Positions 1 through 8,408 are shown, counted from the first letter of the stretch. The stretch: 58,730 nt of DNA from Pyrodictiaceae archaeon (GCA_027062725.1 JAMOSW010000009.1:1-58730); one strand, 5' to 3'. Program-made: numbers and translations. The notes: generated by a model from the sequence alone, not told the origin.

Positions 1-62
1 AACAATATACCGGCAATCGATAGAGCGACGAGGCCCCAGCCAACCACCTTATCATTAACCAC
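1..62 (-). CDS. Partial membrane protein, N-terminus only (runs off left edge)
   Basis: A minus-strand reading frame enters the window edge. A GTG at 62 is preceded by GGAGGGG (77-71, 8-nt spacing) and starts MVNDKVVGWGLVALSIAGIL, which looks like a short charged N-terminus running into a first transmembrane helix. An ATG at 98 is in the same frame but lies upstream of the ribosome site. A TATA-like CCTTATAG on the minus strand near 140-131 would place the transcript start just ahead of it. The family cannot be named from about 20 residues. Confidence 0.4.
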   Translation of the reverse strand, partial: MVNDKVVGWGLVALSIAGIL

Positions 63-229
63 GACGAGGACCCCTCCGGTTACTTGCCCTCCACGCATCT
101 ACCCACGACGCCTGCTTCAAACAGGAGGGGCTATAAGGTAGCGGCACGCCTCGTTGCAGCCTCATAGGCCCGCTTGGTCATCCTCCGACAAAGGCCAGGA
201 GCACCCTAGCCGCGGAGGAGCTGAAGAGG

Positions 230-234
230 AAAAA
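230..234 (-). terminator. T-run terminator after etfA
   Basis: The minus strand has five T residues just after the etfA stop, following GC-rich sequence. Short T-runs without a required hairpin are the usual archaeal termination signal. Confidence 0.4.
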
Positions 235-272
235 GGCCCTGCCGATAGGCTCCCTTGCTGCGTGGTGCCAGG

Positions 273-1202
273 CTACTTGCCGAGTTTCTCTTTCAGCTTC
301 TCTATCAGCACCGGGAGGAACTTGTAGAGGTCCGCGACTACTCCATAGTCGGCGTACTGGAATATCGGCGCGTTCTTATCCTTGTTTATGGCGACTATCA
401 CCTTGGAGTCCATCGTGGCCGCCATGTGTTGCGGTGTACCGCTTATGCCTATCGCTATGTAGAGCTTCGGCCGTATCTTCTTGCCGCTTATGCCTATCCA
501 GCGGTCCTCGCTCAGCCAGCCATAGTCAGCAACTATCGGCCTGGAGGCGCCGACGACACCGCCCAGGAGCCTTGCAAGCTCCTCGGCCATGGCTAGGTCC
601 TCCTTCCTGCGGAAGCCGCGGCCAACGCCTACGACCACCTCGGCGCTCTCCAGGTCCACGGCCTCCCTCTTCTTGGGCTCCCAGCTCTCCTCCTCGACTA
701 GGGCCGCGGGCGGCTTCACCGTGGATATCTCTGCGCCAGTCTCAGACGGCGCCTTCTCCTCCCAGAGCTGCGGCTTTACTGTTACGAGCGCCGGCAGCCC
801 GGACTCGAGAACAGCCATCGCTCTGCCGCCTAGCACTTGTCTCCGAACCCTAAGCCCTCCGTCGAAGAGCTCAACCGAGACAGCCTCAGTAAACATCGGT
901 AGGCTCTGCCTCGCGGCCAGCCGGGAGCCGGCGTCCACGCCGTCCTTAACAGCGGGGCCTACAACTAGGTCTGGCTGATGCTCGGCGTAGAGCCCCTCCA
1001 GGAGCTCCGCCAGCTGGCCCGGCGTCAGCCTCTCCGCGTCAACCCTGTAGACCCTGTTGAAGACACCGTAGGCGTGCTGCGCGACCTCGTCCTCCCGGCC
1101 CGGTGTCAGCGCGAAGGCCTCCGACGCGCCGAGGGCCGCCACGAGACCGGCCAGGCCACGCAGCTGAGCCGGCCCGGCTGTGTACACGAGTACGCGGACC
1201 AC
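273..1202 (-). CDS. etfA: Electron transfer flavoprotein alpha subunit
   Basis: FAD-binding subunit of a heterodimeric electron transfer flavoprotein, which passes electrons from acyl-CoA or similar dehydrogenases to the quinone pool or takes part in bifurcation. The C-terminal FAD domain is clear: VVGVGRGF near residue 190, RPIVADYGW, IGISGTPQH and the closing AINKDKNAPIF and ADYGVVAD motifs. The 309-residue length is normal. A GTG at 1202 has GGGGTG eight bases upstream and is preferred to the GTG at 1211, which overlaps that site. It follows etfB by about 40 bp on the same strand, so the two are co-transcribed. No partner dehydrogenase or ETF:quinone oxidoreductase is in the window, so the electron donor is unknown. 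Confidence 0.93.
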   Translation of the reverse strand: MVRVLVYTAGPAQLRGLAGLVAALGASEAFALTPGREDEVAQHAYGVFNRVYRVDAERLTPGQLAELLEGLYAEHQPDLVVGPAVKDGVDAGSRLAARQSLPMFTEAVSVELFDGGLRVRRQVLGGRAMAVLESGLPALVTVKPQLWEEKAPSETGAEISTVKPPAALVEEESWEPKKREAVDLESAEVVVGVGRGFRRKEDLAMAEELARLLGGVVGASRPIVADYGWLSEDRWIGISGKKIRPKLYIAIGISGTPQHMAATMDSKVIVAINKDKNAPIFQYADYGVVADLYKFLPVLIEKLKEKLGK

Positions 1203-1244
1203 CCCGTACACACCCCGCGCTGCCTTAGATGCGAAGCAGATACC

Positions 1245-2051
1245 CTACTTGGGCAGGACACCCTCCTGCTCCAGGTATTCGATCAGCTTCTCAGCGGCCT
1301 GCTCCAGCGTCTCAGCCTCGATAATTACGTTCTTCCTCTTAACTTGTATAAGCTTCATCTCTACCAGGCGTGGTTTAGCCACGCTGTCCACCTCAAGATC
1401 CGATAGGCTGTAGGTCTTCACTGGCTTCCTCATAGCGCGGCGTATCTGGAGCAGCGTGGGTATCCTGGGCTTGTTCGCCTCGCCTGTCACACTCACCACG
1501 GCCGGCATCTTGGCCTTGACGGTCTGTAGGCTCTCCTCGAGATCGCGGACAGCCCTCACCACGCCTGCCCCAGCGTCCACCTCGAGGCTCCTAGCGTAGC
1601 TGATGAACGGTAGGCCCATCAATGCTGCGACGCGGCCACCGATCTGGCCCGAAATCATGTCCATGGATGCCTCGCCGGTAATTATGAGGTCGAAGCCGCC
1701 CAGCTTCTGGAGGAGCGCGGTGACGGCACGCGCAGTCAACAAGGGATCGCCGGGGATGAGCGCATCATCGATAATGATGTGGGCCTCGTCGACTCCCATA
1801 GCTAGCGCCTCGCGGATAACCTGCTCAAGCTCCTTCCTCTTCCTCGCAGAAGGCCCCCATGTCAAAGCCGAGACGGCGACAACGCGGCCACCATGCTTCT
1901 CCTTGAGCTGGACAGCCGCCTCGACAGCGTTCTTATCGTACTCGCTTATGGCGAGTGGCGTCGCCGCGGCATCCACGCCCCCATCGCTCCCCGTTCTTAT
2001 CATGTTGGGGTCCAGCGACGCCTTGACAAGCACGGCTATATTCAGAGGCAT
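1245..2051 (-). CDS. etfB: Electron transfer flavoprotein beta subunit
   Basis: Small ETF subunit that binds AMP or a second flavin and pairs with the adjacent etfA product. The N-terminus MPLNIAVLVKASLDPN and the DLIITGEASMDMISGQIGGRVAALMGLPF region, with the conserved recognition-loop neighbourhood, identify the family. The open frame extends to 2150, but the ATG at 2051 matches the family start and has GGGGTG upstream. It is the first gene of the etfBA operon and is divergent from the MEMO-family gene. The leader region contains a perfect inverted repeat at 2090-2105 that could be an operator. Confidence 0.93.
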   Translation of the reverse strand: MPLNIAVLVKASLDPNMIRTGSDGGVDAAATPLAISEYDKNAVEAAVQLKEKHGGRVVAVSALTWGPSARKRKELEQVIREALAMGVDEAHIIIDDALIPGDPLLTARAVTALLQKLGGFDLIITGEASMDMISGQIGGRVAALMGLPFISYARSLEVDAGAGVVRAVRDLEESLQTVKAKMPAVVSVTGEANKPRIPTLLQIRRAMRKPVKTYSLSDLEVDSVAKPRLVEMKLIQVKRKNVIIEAETLEQAAEKLIEYLEQEGVLPK

Positions 2052-2089
2052 GCTGGGCAGCACCCCGCCTATAGCGACAGAACCCTCGA

Positions 2090-2105
2090 CAGCCCCCAGG
2101 GGCTG
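2090..2105. promoter_or_regulatory. Inverted repeat upstream of etfB
   Basis: CAGCCCC-CA-GGGGCTG is a perfect 7+2+7 inverted repeat about 40 bases before the etfB start, in the divergent region with the MEMO gene. It could be a protein-binding site or a leader hairpin. The function is inferred only from position. Confidence 0.35.
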
Positions 2106-2279
2106 CCATAGCGTTCCATGCAGCGAAGGAGAAGCCCCATACCGGCCCACTAAAGACCCTATCCCGTCAAGCGCCAGGCCCGAAGGGAAAGCATGAAACC
2201 CGGCACCTTGTGGAGACTAGAGTACAATGTAGGAGCTGTGTCCCGGCGCCACTCCTTAGGCGGTAGAGGTGTACCCGGC

Positions 2280-3191
2280 ATGGCTGGCGAGCCACGTGTC
2301 AGGCAGCCCTATGCGGCGCTGATAGGGTTCTACCCGGCCGACCCTCAGGAGCTAGAGGAGGCTATCAAGCGGTCGTTCCTGGACGAGAGGCTCGGCCCCG
2401 GCAGGCTCCCCGGGCCCCCAACGCGGGAGACACCCCTGCCGCTGGGTGGGGTGGCGCCCCACGCGGGCTACAGCTACTCCGGGCCAGCCGCTGCCCACCT
2501 CTACCTTGAGCTCGCCGAGTCAGTGTACCGCCCCGACACTATCGTAATAATTGGGACCAACCACACGGGCCGTGGAGGCATATTCACCACGGCCAGTTAC
2601 TGGGACCTCTGGCGCACCCCGCTCGGAGACGTGCCTGTAGACAAGGAGTTTATTGAAGAGCTTGTCCGCCGCTACCCGGGGCTAGTCGACGACCCTTCGG
2701 CTCACGCGGAGGAGCACAGCGTCGAGGTTGAGCTCCCCTTCCTCCAGTACATCTACCAGGGCCACAGCTGGAGCCTCGTACCCATCGTGGCTAAGGACGC
2801 GACGCCCAGGATAGCCAGGGAGATAGCCTCTGCACTGCTCGGTGCAGCAGAGGCTCTGGGGAGGAGGATGCTGGTGATAGCCAGCAGCGACTTCACCCAC
2901 CATGGCTACATGTACGGCTACGTGGTCTTCACCGAGAACATCCGGGAGAACGTGGCCAGGCTCGACTTGTCAATAATAGAGAAGATACTTGAGCTCGACA
3001 CCGAGGGCTTCATAGCGAAGATAGCGGAGACAGGTGCAACAGTCTGCGGCTATGCCGCGATAGCGGTGCTGATGGAGTACGTGAAGGCTCTGGGCGGCGA
3101 GATGAGGCTCCTCAAGTACTACAACAGCGCCGACGTGACCGGTGACGAGGACATAGTAGTCGGCTACGCCGCGATACTAGCCGCCCGCTAG
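2280..3191 (+). CDS. MEMO1 / AmmeMemoRadiSam system protein B family
   Basis: Non-heme metal-binding protein of the MEMO family, related to class III extradiol dioxygenases. Visible motifs are the first metal histidine in GVAPHAGYSYSG (about residues 58-68), IGTNHTGRGG (92-100), AEEHSVEVELPFLQ (143-156) and SSDFTHHG (202-209). The 304-residue length is typical. The ATG at 2280 is chosen because GAGGTG lies eight bases upstream; the frame stays open back to 2193. The usual companions, AMMECR1 and a radical SAM protein, are not nearby, so the role is uncertain. The 3' end overlaps the convergent gene by 15 bp. Confidence 0.9.
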   Translation: MAGEPRVRQPYAALIGFYPADPQELEEAIKRSFLDERLGPGRLPGPPTRETPLPLGGVAPHAGYSYSGPAAAHLYLELAESVYRPDTIVIIGTNHTGRGGIFTTASYWDLWRTPLGDVPVDKEFIEELVRRYPGLVDDPSAHAEEHSVEVELPFLQYIYQGHSWSLVPIVAKDATPRIAREIASALLGAAEALGRRMLVIASSDFTHHGYMYGYVVFTENIRENVARLDLSIIEKILELDTEGFIAKIAETGATVCGYAAIAVLMEYVKALGGEMRLLKYYNSADVTGDEDIVVGYAAILAAR

Positions 3192-3842
3192 CTTCTCCCC
3201 ATACCTCTTCAGCACCTCCAGGGTCCTCCTCAGCGTTGCCACGCTGGGCACGATGGAGACGTGTAGGGCCCAGTCCCTGTCGCTCAGCGTGACCCGCCTC
3301 ACGTCGGCCCCGGCCTCCAGAAGCCCCCGGAGCAGCTGCCGCGCCTTCTCTAGGGCCTCGCTGCCGCTGTAGAGGGCGGTGAACCGCTTCCCCGCCTCCA
3401 CGACTTCTCCACGCGTTAGCCTCCCCTCCCTGCCGGCGGTATCCCTTCTCACGAGGCGGGCCACGTGGCGGTCATGGGGGTGGTAGATGTGGGCCTCGCC
3501 GGGGAGTGGCGTGTTGACCCGGAATGTCAGCTCGAGCCTGTCCTTCTCGCGGCGCAGCAGGATGACTGGCAGGTAGAAGAAGACATGGCCAGGCGGCATG
3601 GTGTAGAGTATCCAGGCACGCCTGCTCCAGCGGTAGGGGAGCTCGTAGACGGCACGGAAGCCGACGAGGTAGCCGAGGAGGGTATAGGTCTTGTCCCTAG
3701 GCCTCAGCACATCCTCTAATATGCCCACGACCGCCCTCATACGTGCTATCATCTGCCGTCTTATCTGGAAGAACCACACGACCGAGGCCATAGAGGCGAC
3801 TATAACGGCGTAGAACAGTAGCCACCGAGCTTCGGGGCCCAC
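3177..3842 (-). CDS. Membrane-anchored protein of unknown function
   Basis: A 221-residue protein with one N-terminal transmembrane helix (about residues 7-25, LLFYAVIVASMASVVWFF) followed by a basic segment and a soluble domain likely facing the cytoplasm. I do not recognise the soluble domain. It starts at a GTG inside a 15-bp sequence that is repeated at 3939-3953. A TATA-like CTTATTAGG on the minus strand near 3889-3881 would start transcription just ahead of the GTG. It is divergent from the cstA operon, so the region between could control both. Confidence 0.75.
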   Translation of the reverse strand: MGPEARWLLFYAVIVASMASVVWFFQIRRQMIARMRAVVGILEDVLRPRDKTYTLLGYLVGFRAVYELPYRWSRRAWILYTMPPGHVFFYLPVILLRREKDRLELTFRVNTPLPGEAHIYHPHDRHVARLVRRDTAGREGRLTRGEVVEAGKRFTALYSGSEALEKARQLLRGLLEAGADVRRVTLSDRDWALHVSIVPSVATLRRTLEVLKRYGEKLAGG

Positions 3843-3899
3843 GGCGCGCCACTCGCGGCAGCCCCTGGCGCCGGTCAGCCCCTAATAAGCCGGGTTAGT

Positions 3900-3932
3900 C
3901 TAAACAGTTTATGCTAAAACAGTTTAATAAAG
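3900..3932. promoter_or_regulatory. Divergent promoter region with paired palindromes, cstA operon TATA box
   Basis: CTAAACAGTTTA at 3900-3911 and CTAAAACAGTTTA at 3914-3926 form a direct repeat of a near-perfect palindrome (TAAAC-A-GTTTA). The second copy merges into AGTTTAATAAA, a good TATA box for the plus strand. A dimeric regulator could bind both copies and block or recruit the basal machinery for the cstA operon. A minus-strand TATA box lies just to the left. Confidence 0.5.
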
Positions 3933-4015
3933 GCGTGGGCTTCGGGGCCCACGTGTCAGCCCCTAGTCCCGCAGAGGGGCGGGGCCGAAGCTACACCAGG
4001 AGGTGCGTGGCCGCG

Positions 4016-4234
4016 TTGCCGGGCGGGGCATCGAGAACAGCCGGGCTGGCGCTAACCGCGCTGGGTGTACTCCTCTTCCTCTACGCCATCGCGGAAGCCG
4101 TGGCGCAGGGCCACATAGGCAGCAAGGAGGCATGGACGCCCGGCGCAGAGGCGATAATCCTGGGCTGGTTCCTGCTCCTCATAGGCCCCGCCATAGCGTT
4201 CGGTGAGACACCTGCAGCCGTGAAGCCCAAGTAG
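4016..4234 (+). CDS. Small two-helix membrane protein preceding cstA
   Basis: About 73 residues with two predicted membrane helices: TAGLALTALGVLLFLYAIAE and AIILGWFLLLIGPAIAF. The TTG at 4016 follows GGAGGTG (3999-4005) by 10 bases; a GTG at 4007 is an alternative. The upstream ATG at 3911 is rejected because it lies at or before the predicted TATA box. It ends 24 bp before cstA and is probably co-transcribed. It may be an accessory subunit of the transporter, like the small proteins often found beside cstA in bacteria, but that role is inferred from position. Confidence 0.65.
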   Translation: MPGGASRTAGLALTALGVLLFLYAIAEAVAQGHIGSKEAWTPGAEAIILGWFLLLIGPAIAFGETPAAVKPK

Positions 4235-4258
4235 GGTGTAGCGCTGGGGTGGTGCAGC

Positions 4259-6049
4259 GTGGCGGTCCCGGCGGGCCTAGTCGCTCTAACGGTCCTCGCG
4301 GTCTATGCCCTTGCTTACGTGTTCTATGGGAGGCGTATCCTCGAGCAGAAGGTGGTGCGGGCCAGCGCTGAGAGGAAGACGCCCGCCTACACGAAGTTCG
4401 ATGGTGTCGACTATGTGCCAGCCAACAAGTACATCCTCTATGGCCACCACTTCGCCAGCATAGCCGGCGCGGGCCCCATAGTGGGCCCTGCGATAGCTAT
4501 GGCGTACGGGTGGGGCCTGCCTCTCCTCTGGGTCATCTTCGGCAATGTCTTCATAGGTGCGGTCCACGACTACCTCGCCCTGATGGCAAGCGTGAGGCAC
4601 GGCGGCGTCTCAATAATGACTGTCTCGGAGAACGTCATGGGGCGCCGTGCGAAGTACATATTCCTCTTCTACGTCTACGCCGCCCTCATACTGGTCCTAG
4701 CGGCATTCATGAGCGTCAACGCTAAGCTGTTCGCCGTGCAGCCCAGCGCGGCCAGCAAGGCAATGATATACATGCCCCTAGCGGTGTTCCTCGGCTTCCT
4801 GCTATACCGCACCAGGCTCAGCCCAGCCGCTAGCACAGTGATAGCCCTGGCGGCGCTGGCGGGCGGCATAGCCTTCGCCGTCAAGTACCCGCTGCTGATC
4901 CCCGGCGACGCCTATCACACCTGGATGCTCCTGCTAGCCCTCTACAGCTTCCTCGCCAGCATACTCCCGGTGTGGTACCTGCTCCAGCCCAGAGACTACC
5001 TCAACGCCTACCTCCTCTGGGGCTTCGTCGCCTTCGCCATAATAGGCGCCCTGGGCATAGCAGCCGACGGCCTCACAGGCCCAGTCTACACCAGCTTCGC
5101 GCCGCCAATATTCAACGGCGTGGCGACGCCCTTCTGGCCCGCGATACCGCTCATCATAGCCTGTGGCAGCCTCAGCGGCTTCCACAGCGTCGTCGCCAGC
5201 GGCACGACCAGCAAGCAGCTAGCTAACGAGCTAGACGCCCTAATGATAGGCTACGGCGGCATGCTCACAGAGGGTGCCGTCAGCAGCCTGGCAGTCATAA
5301 TACCCATAGCGTATGCTTGGAGCCATCCCCAGTTCCCGGAGTTCCTCCAGCACGCGGCGCCCAGCCTGCTGGATGACTACGAGAAGGGCGGCATACTGGC
5401 CATCGACAAGGTGCAGAGGTTCACCGCCAGCTACGGGTTCATGCTAGGCCAGGCCTTCAACAGCACAGCCGTAGGAGCCTTCATGATGAAGTTCGCTGGC
5501 ATAGCGCTGGCAACCTTCATACTCACCACGCTGGACTCAGCCACCCGGCTGGCCAGGTTCGCCTGGCAGGAGATGCTCGACTGGCTAGCTGACAGCAGCC
5601 CCGGAGCCTACCAGCTCCTCGCCAACAGGTTCGTGGCCAGCGGCGTAGCGGTCCTCCTAGGCCTAGTGCTGGCCTACCCCAACGTGACTATAGGGCAGAA
5701 GTCTCTGCCAGCCTACAACATAATCTGGCCCGCCTTCGCTGGCACCAACCAGCTACTAGCAGCACTCGCCCTCCTAACCAGCGCCCTATGGGTATACGCC
5801 GTGCTAAAAGCCAGAGACATGAAGACCAACGCGCTGATACAGCTACCAGCGTGGTTCCTGTGGGTTACCGTCACCGCCGGCCTCATATGGTGGACAGTAT
5901 TCGTCCTACCAACCTACCCGCTAATACAGAAGATAGGCGCCGGCGGCATAGTCATAATATCGCTGTTCATAGACTTCCTGCTGATATACCTCTACGCCAC
6001 CGGCCTGGCGAGAGCCAAGCAGGCACAGGTAGCGGCAACAACACGCTAA
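4259..6049 (+). CDS. cstA: CstA-family peptide/pyruvate transporter
   Basis: Carbon starvation protein A family carrier, a multi-spanning membrane protein known in bacteria to import peptides or pyruvate. The signature HHFASIAGAGPIVGPAIA near residues 61-78 and the following YGWGLPLLWVIFGNVFIGAVHDY are diagnostic. Many hydrophobic segments run through all 596 residues, and a GTG start at 4259 has GGGGTGGTG just upstream. The length is shorter than bacterial CstA (about 700) and matches the archaeal forms. It is the second gene of its operon, with a T6 terminator downstream. The actual substrate here is unknown. Confidence 0.92.
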   Translation: MAVPAGLVALTVLAVYALAYVFYGRRILEQKVVRASAERKTPAYTKFDGVDYVPANKYILYGHHFASIAGAGPIVGPAIAMAYGWGLPLLWVIFGNVFIGAVHDYLALMASVRHGGVSIMTVSENVMGRRAKYIFLFYVYAALILVLAAFMSVNAKLFAVQPSAASKAMIYMPLAVFLGFLLYRTRLSPAASTVIALAALAGGIAFAVKYPLLIPGDAYHTWMLLLALYSFLASILPVWYLLQPRDYLNAYLLWGFVAFAIIGALGIAADGLTGPVYTSFAPPIFNGVATPFWPAIPLIIACGSLSGFHSVVASGTTSKQLANELDALMIGYGGMLTEGAVSSLAVIIPIAYAWSHPQFPEFLQHAAPSLLDDYEKGGILAIDKVQRFTASYGFMLGQAFNSTAVGAFMMKFAGIALATFILTTLDSATRLARFAWQEMLDWLADSSPGAYQLLANRFVASGVAVLLGLVLAYPNVTIGQKSLPAYNIIWPAFAGTNQLLAALALLTSALWVYAVLKARDMKTNALIQLPAWFLWVTVTAGLIWWTVFVLPTYPLIQKIGAGGIVIISLFIDFLLIYLYATGLARAKQAQVAATTR

Positions 6050-6075
6050 CATACAACCCCCCACCCATGCCCAGC

Positions 6076-6081
6076 TTTTTT
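6076..6081 (+). terminator. T-run terminator after cstA
   Basis: Six T residues 27 bases after the cstA stop, in an otherwise C-rich gap before the next gene. This is typical of archaeal transcript ends. Confidence 0.5.
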
Positions 6082-6197
6082 ACAACCCCCACAGGTACAC
6101 CCCACGCATATTCTCACGCAGCCCAGCGGCAAAAGAGCACCTCCTCTCCCCTATCCGCAGAGGCCTCTCCCCCGTCAGACAGTAGGAGGTGACGCTC

Positions 6198-6506
6198 ATG
6201 GCCGCGAGGAGGCTGACGGGCATACTGTCCCGGCTGCTCCGCGAAGCCAGAAACTTCCTCACAGGGCTCCACGTAGCCCTCATCGAGCAGAGCGTCGAGA
6301 CCCTCGAGCTCGAGCTCCTAGAGCTAGAGCACGTCTTCCTAACCCTAGTGCTGGGGAGCCTAGTCGGGCTCCCCCTCGCCCCGCTCGGCATAGCGGCGGA
6401 GCTGGCCCCCCACCTAGAGGACGAGGTAAAGATACTCTACGAGAGGACGTGGCGCGGCGGCGACGTCATATCGGACCTCTTCAGCCGTATGGGGGGCGAA
6501 TGGTAG
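6198..6506 (+). CDS. Small conserved-looking helical protein upstream of ArsA-like ATPase
   Basis: A 102-residue protein with an amphipathic N-terminal half (RRLTGILSRLLREARNFL) and a central apolar stretch (HVFLTLVLGSLVGLPLAPLG) that may be a membrane helix or hairpin. The ATG at 6198 has a strong GGAGGTGA at 6185-6192. It is followed after 36 bp by the ArsA/Get3-like ATPase, so the two probably form an operon. It could be a membrane partner or substrate of the ATPase. I do not recognise a family. Confidence 0.7.
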   Translation: MAARRLTGILSRLLREARNFLTGLHVALIEQSVETLELELLELEHVFLTLVLGSLVGLPLAPLGIAAELAPHLEDEVKILYERTWRGGDVISDLFSRMGGEW

Positions 6507-6542
6507 GGCGCCTCATCTCCGGCCCCGGAGGGCGGCAGGGCC

Positions 6543-7529
6543 TTGCCCCGCGTCATGGACGCGTTTCGTGTCGAGCACTGGCGCCGTCCCCACGTCGTCG
6601 TAGCCATGGGGAAGGGTGGCGTCGGGAAGACCACGGTCAGCCTCAGGCTCGGCCTGGAGGCGGCGAAGCAGGGCATGCGGGTCCTCGTCGCCAGCCTCGA
6701 CCCTGCCGGTCACCTGCTCGAGTACCTCGGCCTCCCAGGGCCGCTCCGCGAGCAGGAAGTCTACCCTGGGCTACGCGCGGTCCAGTACAGCATAGAGCCC
6801 CTCGCCAAGAAGGTCGCCGAGGAGTACGCGGTCCTCCTCCGCCGCCTAGCCCCGGGCCTCGACGCCCTCGGGGGCGGCGACGTGCTGCGGGCGATAAGGG
6901 AGGCGCCGGGCTTCGAAGAGGAGGTCTTCCTCCGCGTCCTCGAGGGGCTCTACCAGAGGAGCGATGTCGACCTCGTAGTTGTCGACATGCCGCCCACCGG
7001 TGTCGCTCTCCGCGTGGTCGCGCTGCCCCGGCTCCACCTCTTCTGGTCGCAGAGGCTACGCGAGATAAGGGAGAGGATAGTATCAATAAAGTACGCTATA
7101 GCGAACGCCCTGGGGCGCCGCGGCGAGCTCCACGACCCAGTCCTCTCCAAGCTCGAAGAGATAGAGGAGCGCAACAGGCGCCTCCACGAGGAGCTCACAA
7201 GGCCCGAGAGAACCAGCTTCATGGCTGTCGCGACGCCGGAGCCTCTCCCAGTCTACGAGGTACGCGTCATCGCCGAGAAGCTGCGGGAGCTGGGCACCAT
7301 GCTGGAAGCCATAGTCGCCAACCGCGTCCTCATGGAGCGCGCCGGCAGCCTGGGCCTCGAGAAGGTTGAGGAGGAGGCGCTCCGCCGCCTCCGCGAGTTG
7401 AGGTGCAGCCAGGAGCCCCCAGCCGGGCTCGCGGTGATAGCCCACGCGCCGCGGCCACCGAGCAGGATAGAGGATGTCGAGGCGCTTGAGGACTACATCG
7501 TCTCCGTGGAGCGTGGGCCATGCACCTAG
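6543..7529 (+). CDS. ArsA/Get3 (TRC40)-family ATPase
   Basis: Deviant Walker A P-loop GKGGVGKT at residues 23-30, switch I DPAGH near 54-58 and switch II VVDMPPTGVALRV near 147-159 place this in the ArsA/Get3 SIMIBI ATPase group. The family either drives arsenite export with ArsB or delivers tail-anchored membrane proteins. There is no arsB or arsR here, which favours a Get3-like or other chaperone role. It is a single ATPase domain of 328 residues, so it would act as a dimer. The TTG at 6543 is preceded by GGAGGGCGG with a 7-base gap; ATG 6555 is the alternative start. The C-terminal part after residue 270 is less conserved. Confidence 0.88.
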   Translation: MPRVMDAFRVEHWRRPHVVVAMGKGGVGKTTVSLRLGLEAAKQGMRVLVASLDPAGHLLEYLGLPGPLREQEVYPGLRAVQYSIEPLAKKVAEEYAVLLRRLAPGLDALGGGDVLRAIREAPGFEEEVFLRVLEGLYQRSDVDLVVVDMPPTGVALRVVALPRLHLFWSQRLREIRERIVSIKYAIANALGRRGELHDPVLSKLEEIEERNRRLHEELTRPERTSFMAVATPEPLPVYEVRVIAEKLRELGTMLEAIVANRVLMERAGSLGLEKVEEEALRRLRELRCSQEPPAGLAVIAHAPRPPSRIEDVEALEDYIVSVERGPCT

Positions 7530-7754
7530 CCTGCCCAGGCCCTAGTGTATCAACCAGTGCACGGACTCGTTGACACAGCCACAACACCCCAGTATACGCA
7601 CAAATCATAGAAATAATTGAAATGTTCTACATAATTATCCCTGTGGCGAGGCTCTGCGGGAGCTAGAGCAGACACCGGCAGCCCAAGGCACGGGGACAGT
7701 AAGCGTGACACCCATGCAGCGCCACAAAAGATACGAAAAAGACCAAAATAGTTG

Positions 7755-7774
7755 CATAATAGACTAACAGGTCT
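7755..7774. repeat. 20-bp imperfect direct repeat, copy 1
   Basis: Reads cataatagactaacaggtct and matches the copy at 8095-8114 in 17 of 20 positions, in the same orientation and 340 bp apart. The two copies bound an A/C-rich stretch. Confidence 0.5.
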
Positions 7775-8094
7775 GGCTAAACGCTTACAGAACGTAGCGT
7801 GCCCCGCTCACCCAGTAGGCTAGCCCGCACACAGCAGATACACCACGACACACAAAGACAAGTAATACACAAGACAGCCGCGAAGCAACAAACACAGCAA
7901 CAAACAGTACAAATATACACAAAAATAAAACAGCATAAAACATTTTCACATACTAGCATAAATATTAGTCGAAGAAGTAAAACATCAGCCCAGCATGCTG
8001 GCCTCCAGACGGCTCACAGAAGGTAGCCCACACGGCCGGGCTCCAAGAAGCACCGCTCCACCAAGTATAAACCACGGCAAAGCCGAACATGTAA

Positions 8095-8114
8095 CATAGT
8101 AGTCTAACAGGTTT
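8095..8114. repeat. 20-bp imperfect direct repeat, copy 2
   Basis: Reads catagtagtctaacaggttt, the partner of the copy at 7755-7774. Both share the core CTAACAGGT. Confidence 0.5.
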
Positions 8115-8408
8115 CGATGCAAGTAGGCGACAGGGTAGCCTGTCCCCCTACCAGAGCGCAGCCACACACCCCACCAGAGGGGGTCCCCCTGGGGCGCGGC
8201 AGCGCCACAGAGACACCCTCACGCTACCCGCGTGAGACCGGTGCCCGGTGAGGCAGGGCTGGCGGCTTCTTGGCCGCGGAGCAGGTTATTGCTGTGTCCG
8301 GCTGCAGGACTGTGCCAGTGGCCGTGTGGGCGTGGTGTGGCGGGTGTGCTTGTTTTGCGGCGCTGGGTGGCCGTGGTGAAGGTGGGGCGAGGTTGGGGCT
8401 GTGAAGGT

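Larger units (their letters stand above)
7530..8400. other. Long gene-free region with strong base-composition shift
   Basis: About 900 bp without a credible gene. From about 7550 to 8120 it is AT-rich for this genome and dominated by A and C on the plus strand. From about 8260 to 8410 it turns strongly G and T rich on the same strand. It holds the 20-bp imperfect direct repeat at 7755 and 8095 and the CAAATCATAGAAA element at 7601. No tRNA-like, CRISPR-like or origin-recognition-box repeat was seen. It may hold an untranslated RNA or a decayed gene. Confidence 0.5.

Noticed and set aside
3911-4015. ATG at 3911 as start of the small membrane protein
   Set aside because: It lies upstream of, and partly within, the TATA box and palindromes. 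A GGAGGTG site supports the TTG at 4016 instead.
6449-7369. 306-residue Arg/Pro-rich frame over the ArsA-like gene
   Set aside because: Out-of-frame reading of the ATPase gene; composition is that of a GC-rich shadow.
7777-7959. 60-residue cysteine-rich minus-strand frame
   Set aside because: The many cysteines come from GT-rich sequence (TGT codons). There is no ribosome site, and the pattern has no spacing typical of a metal-binding or secreted peptide.
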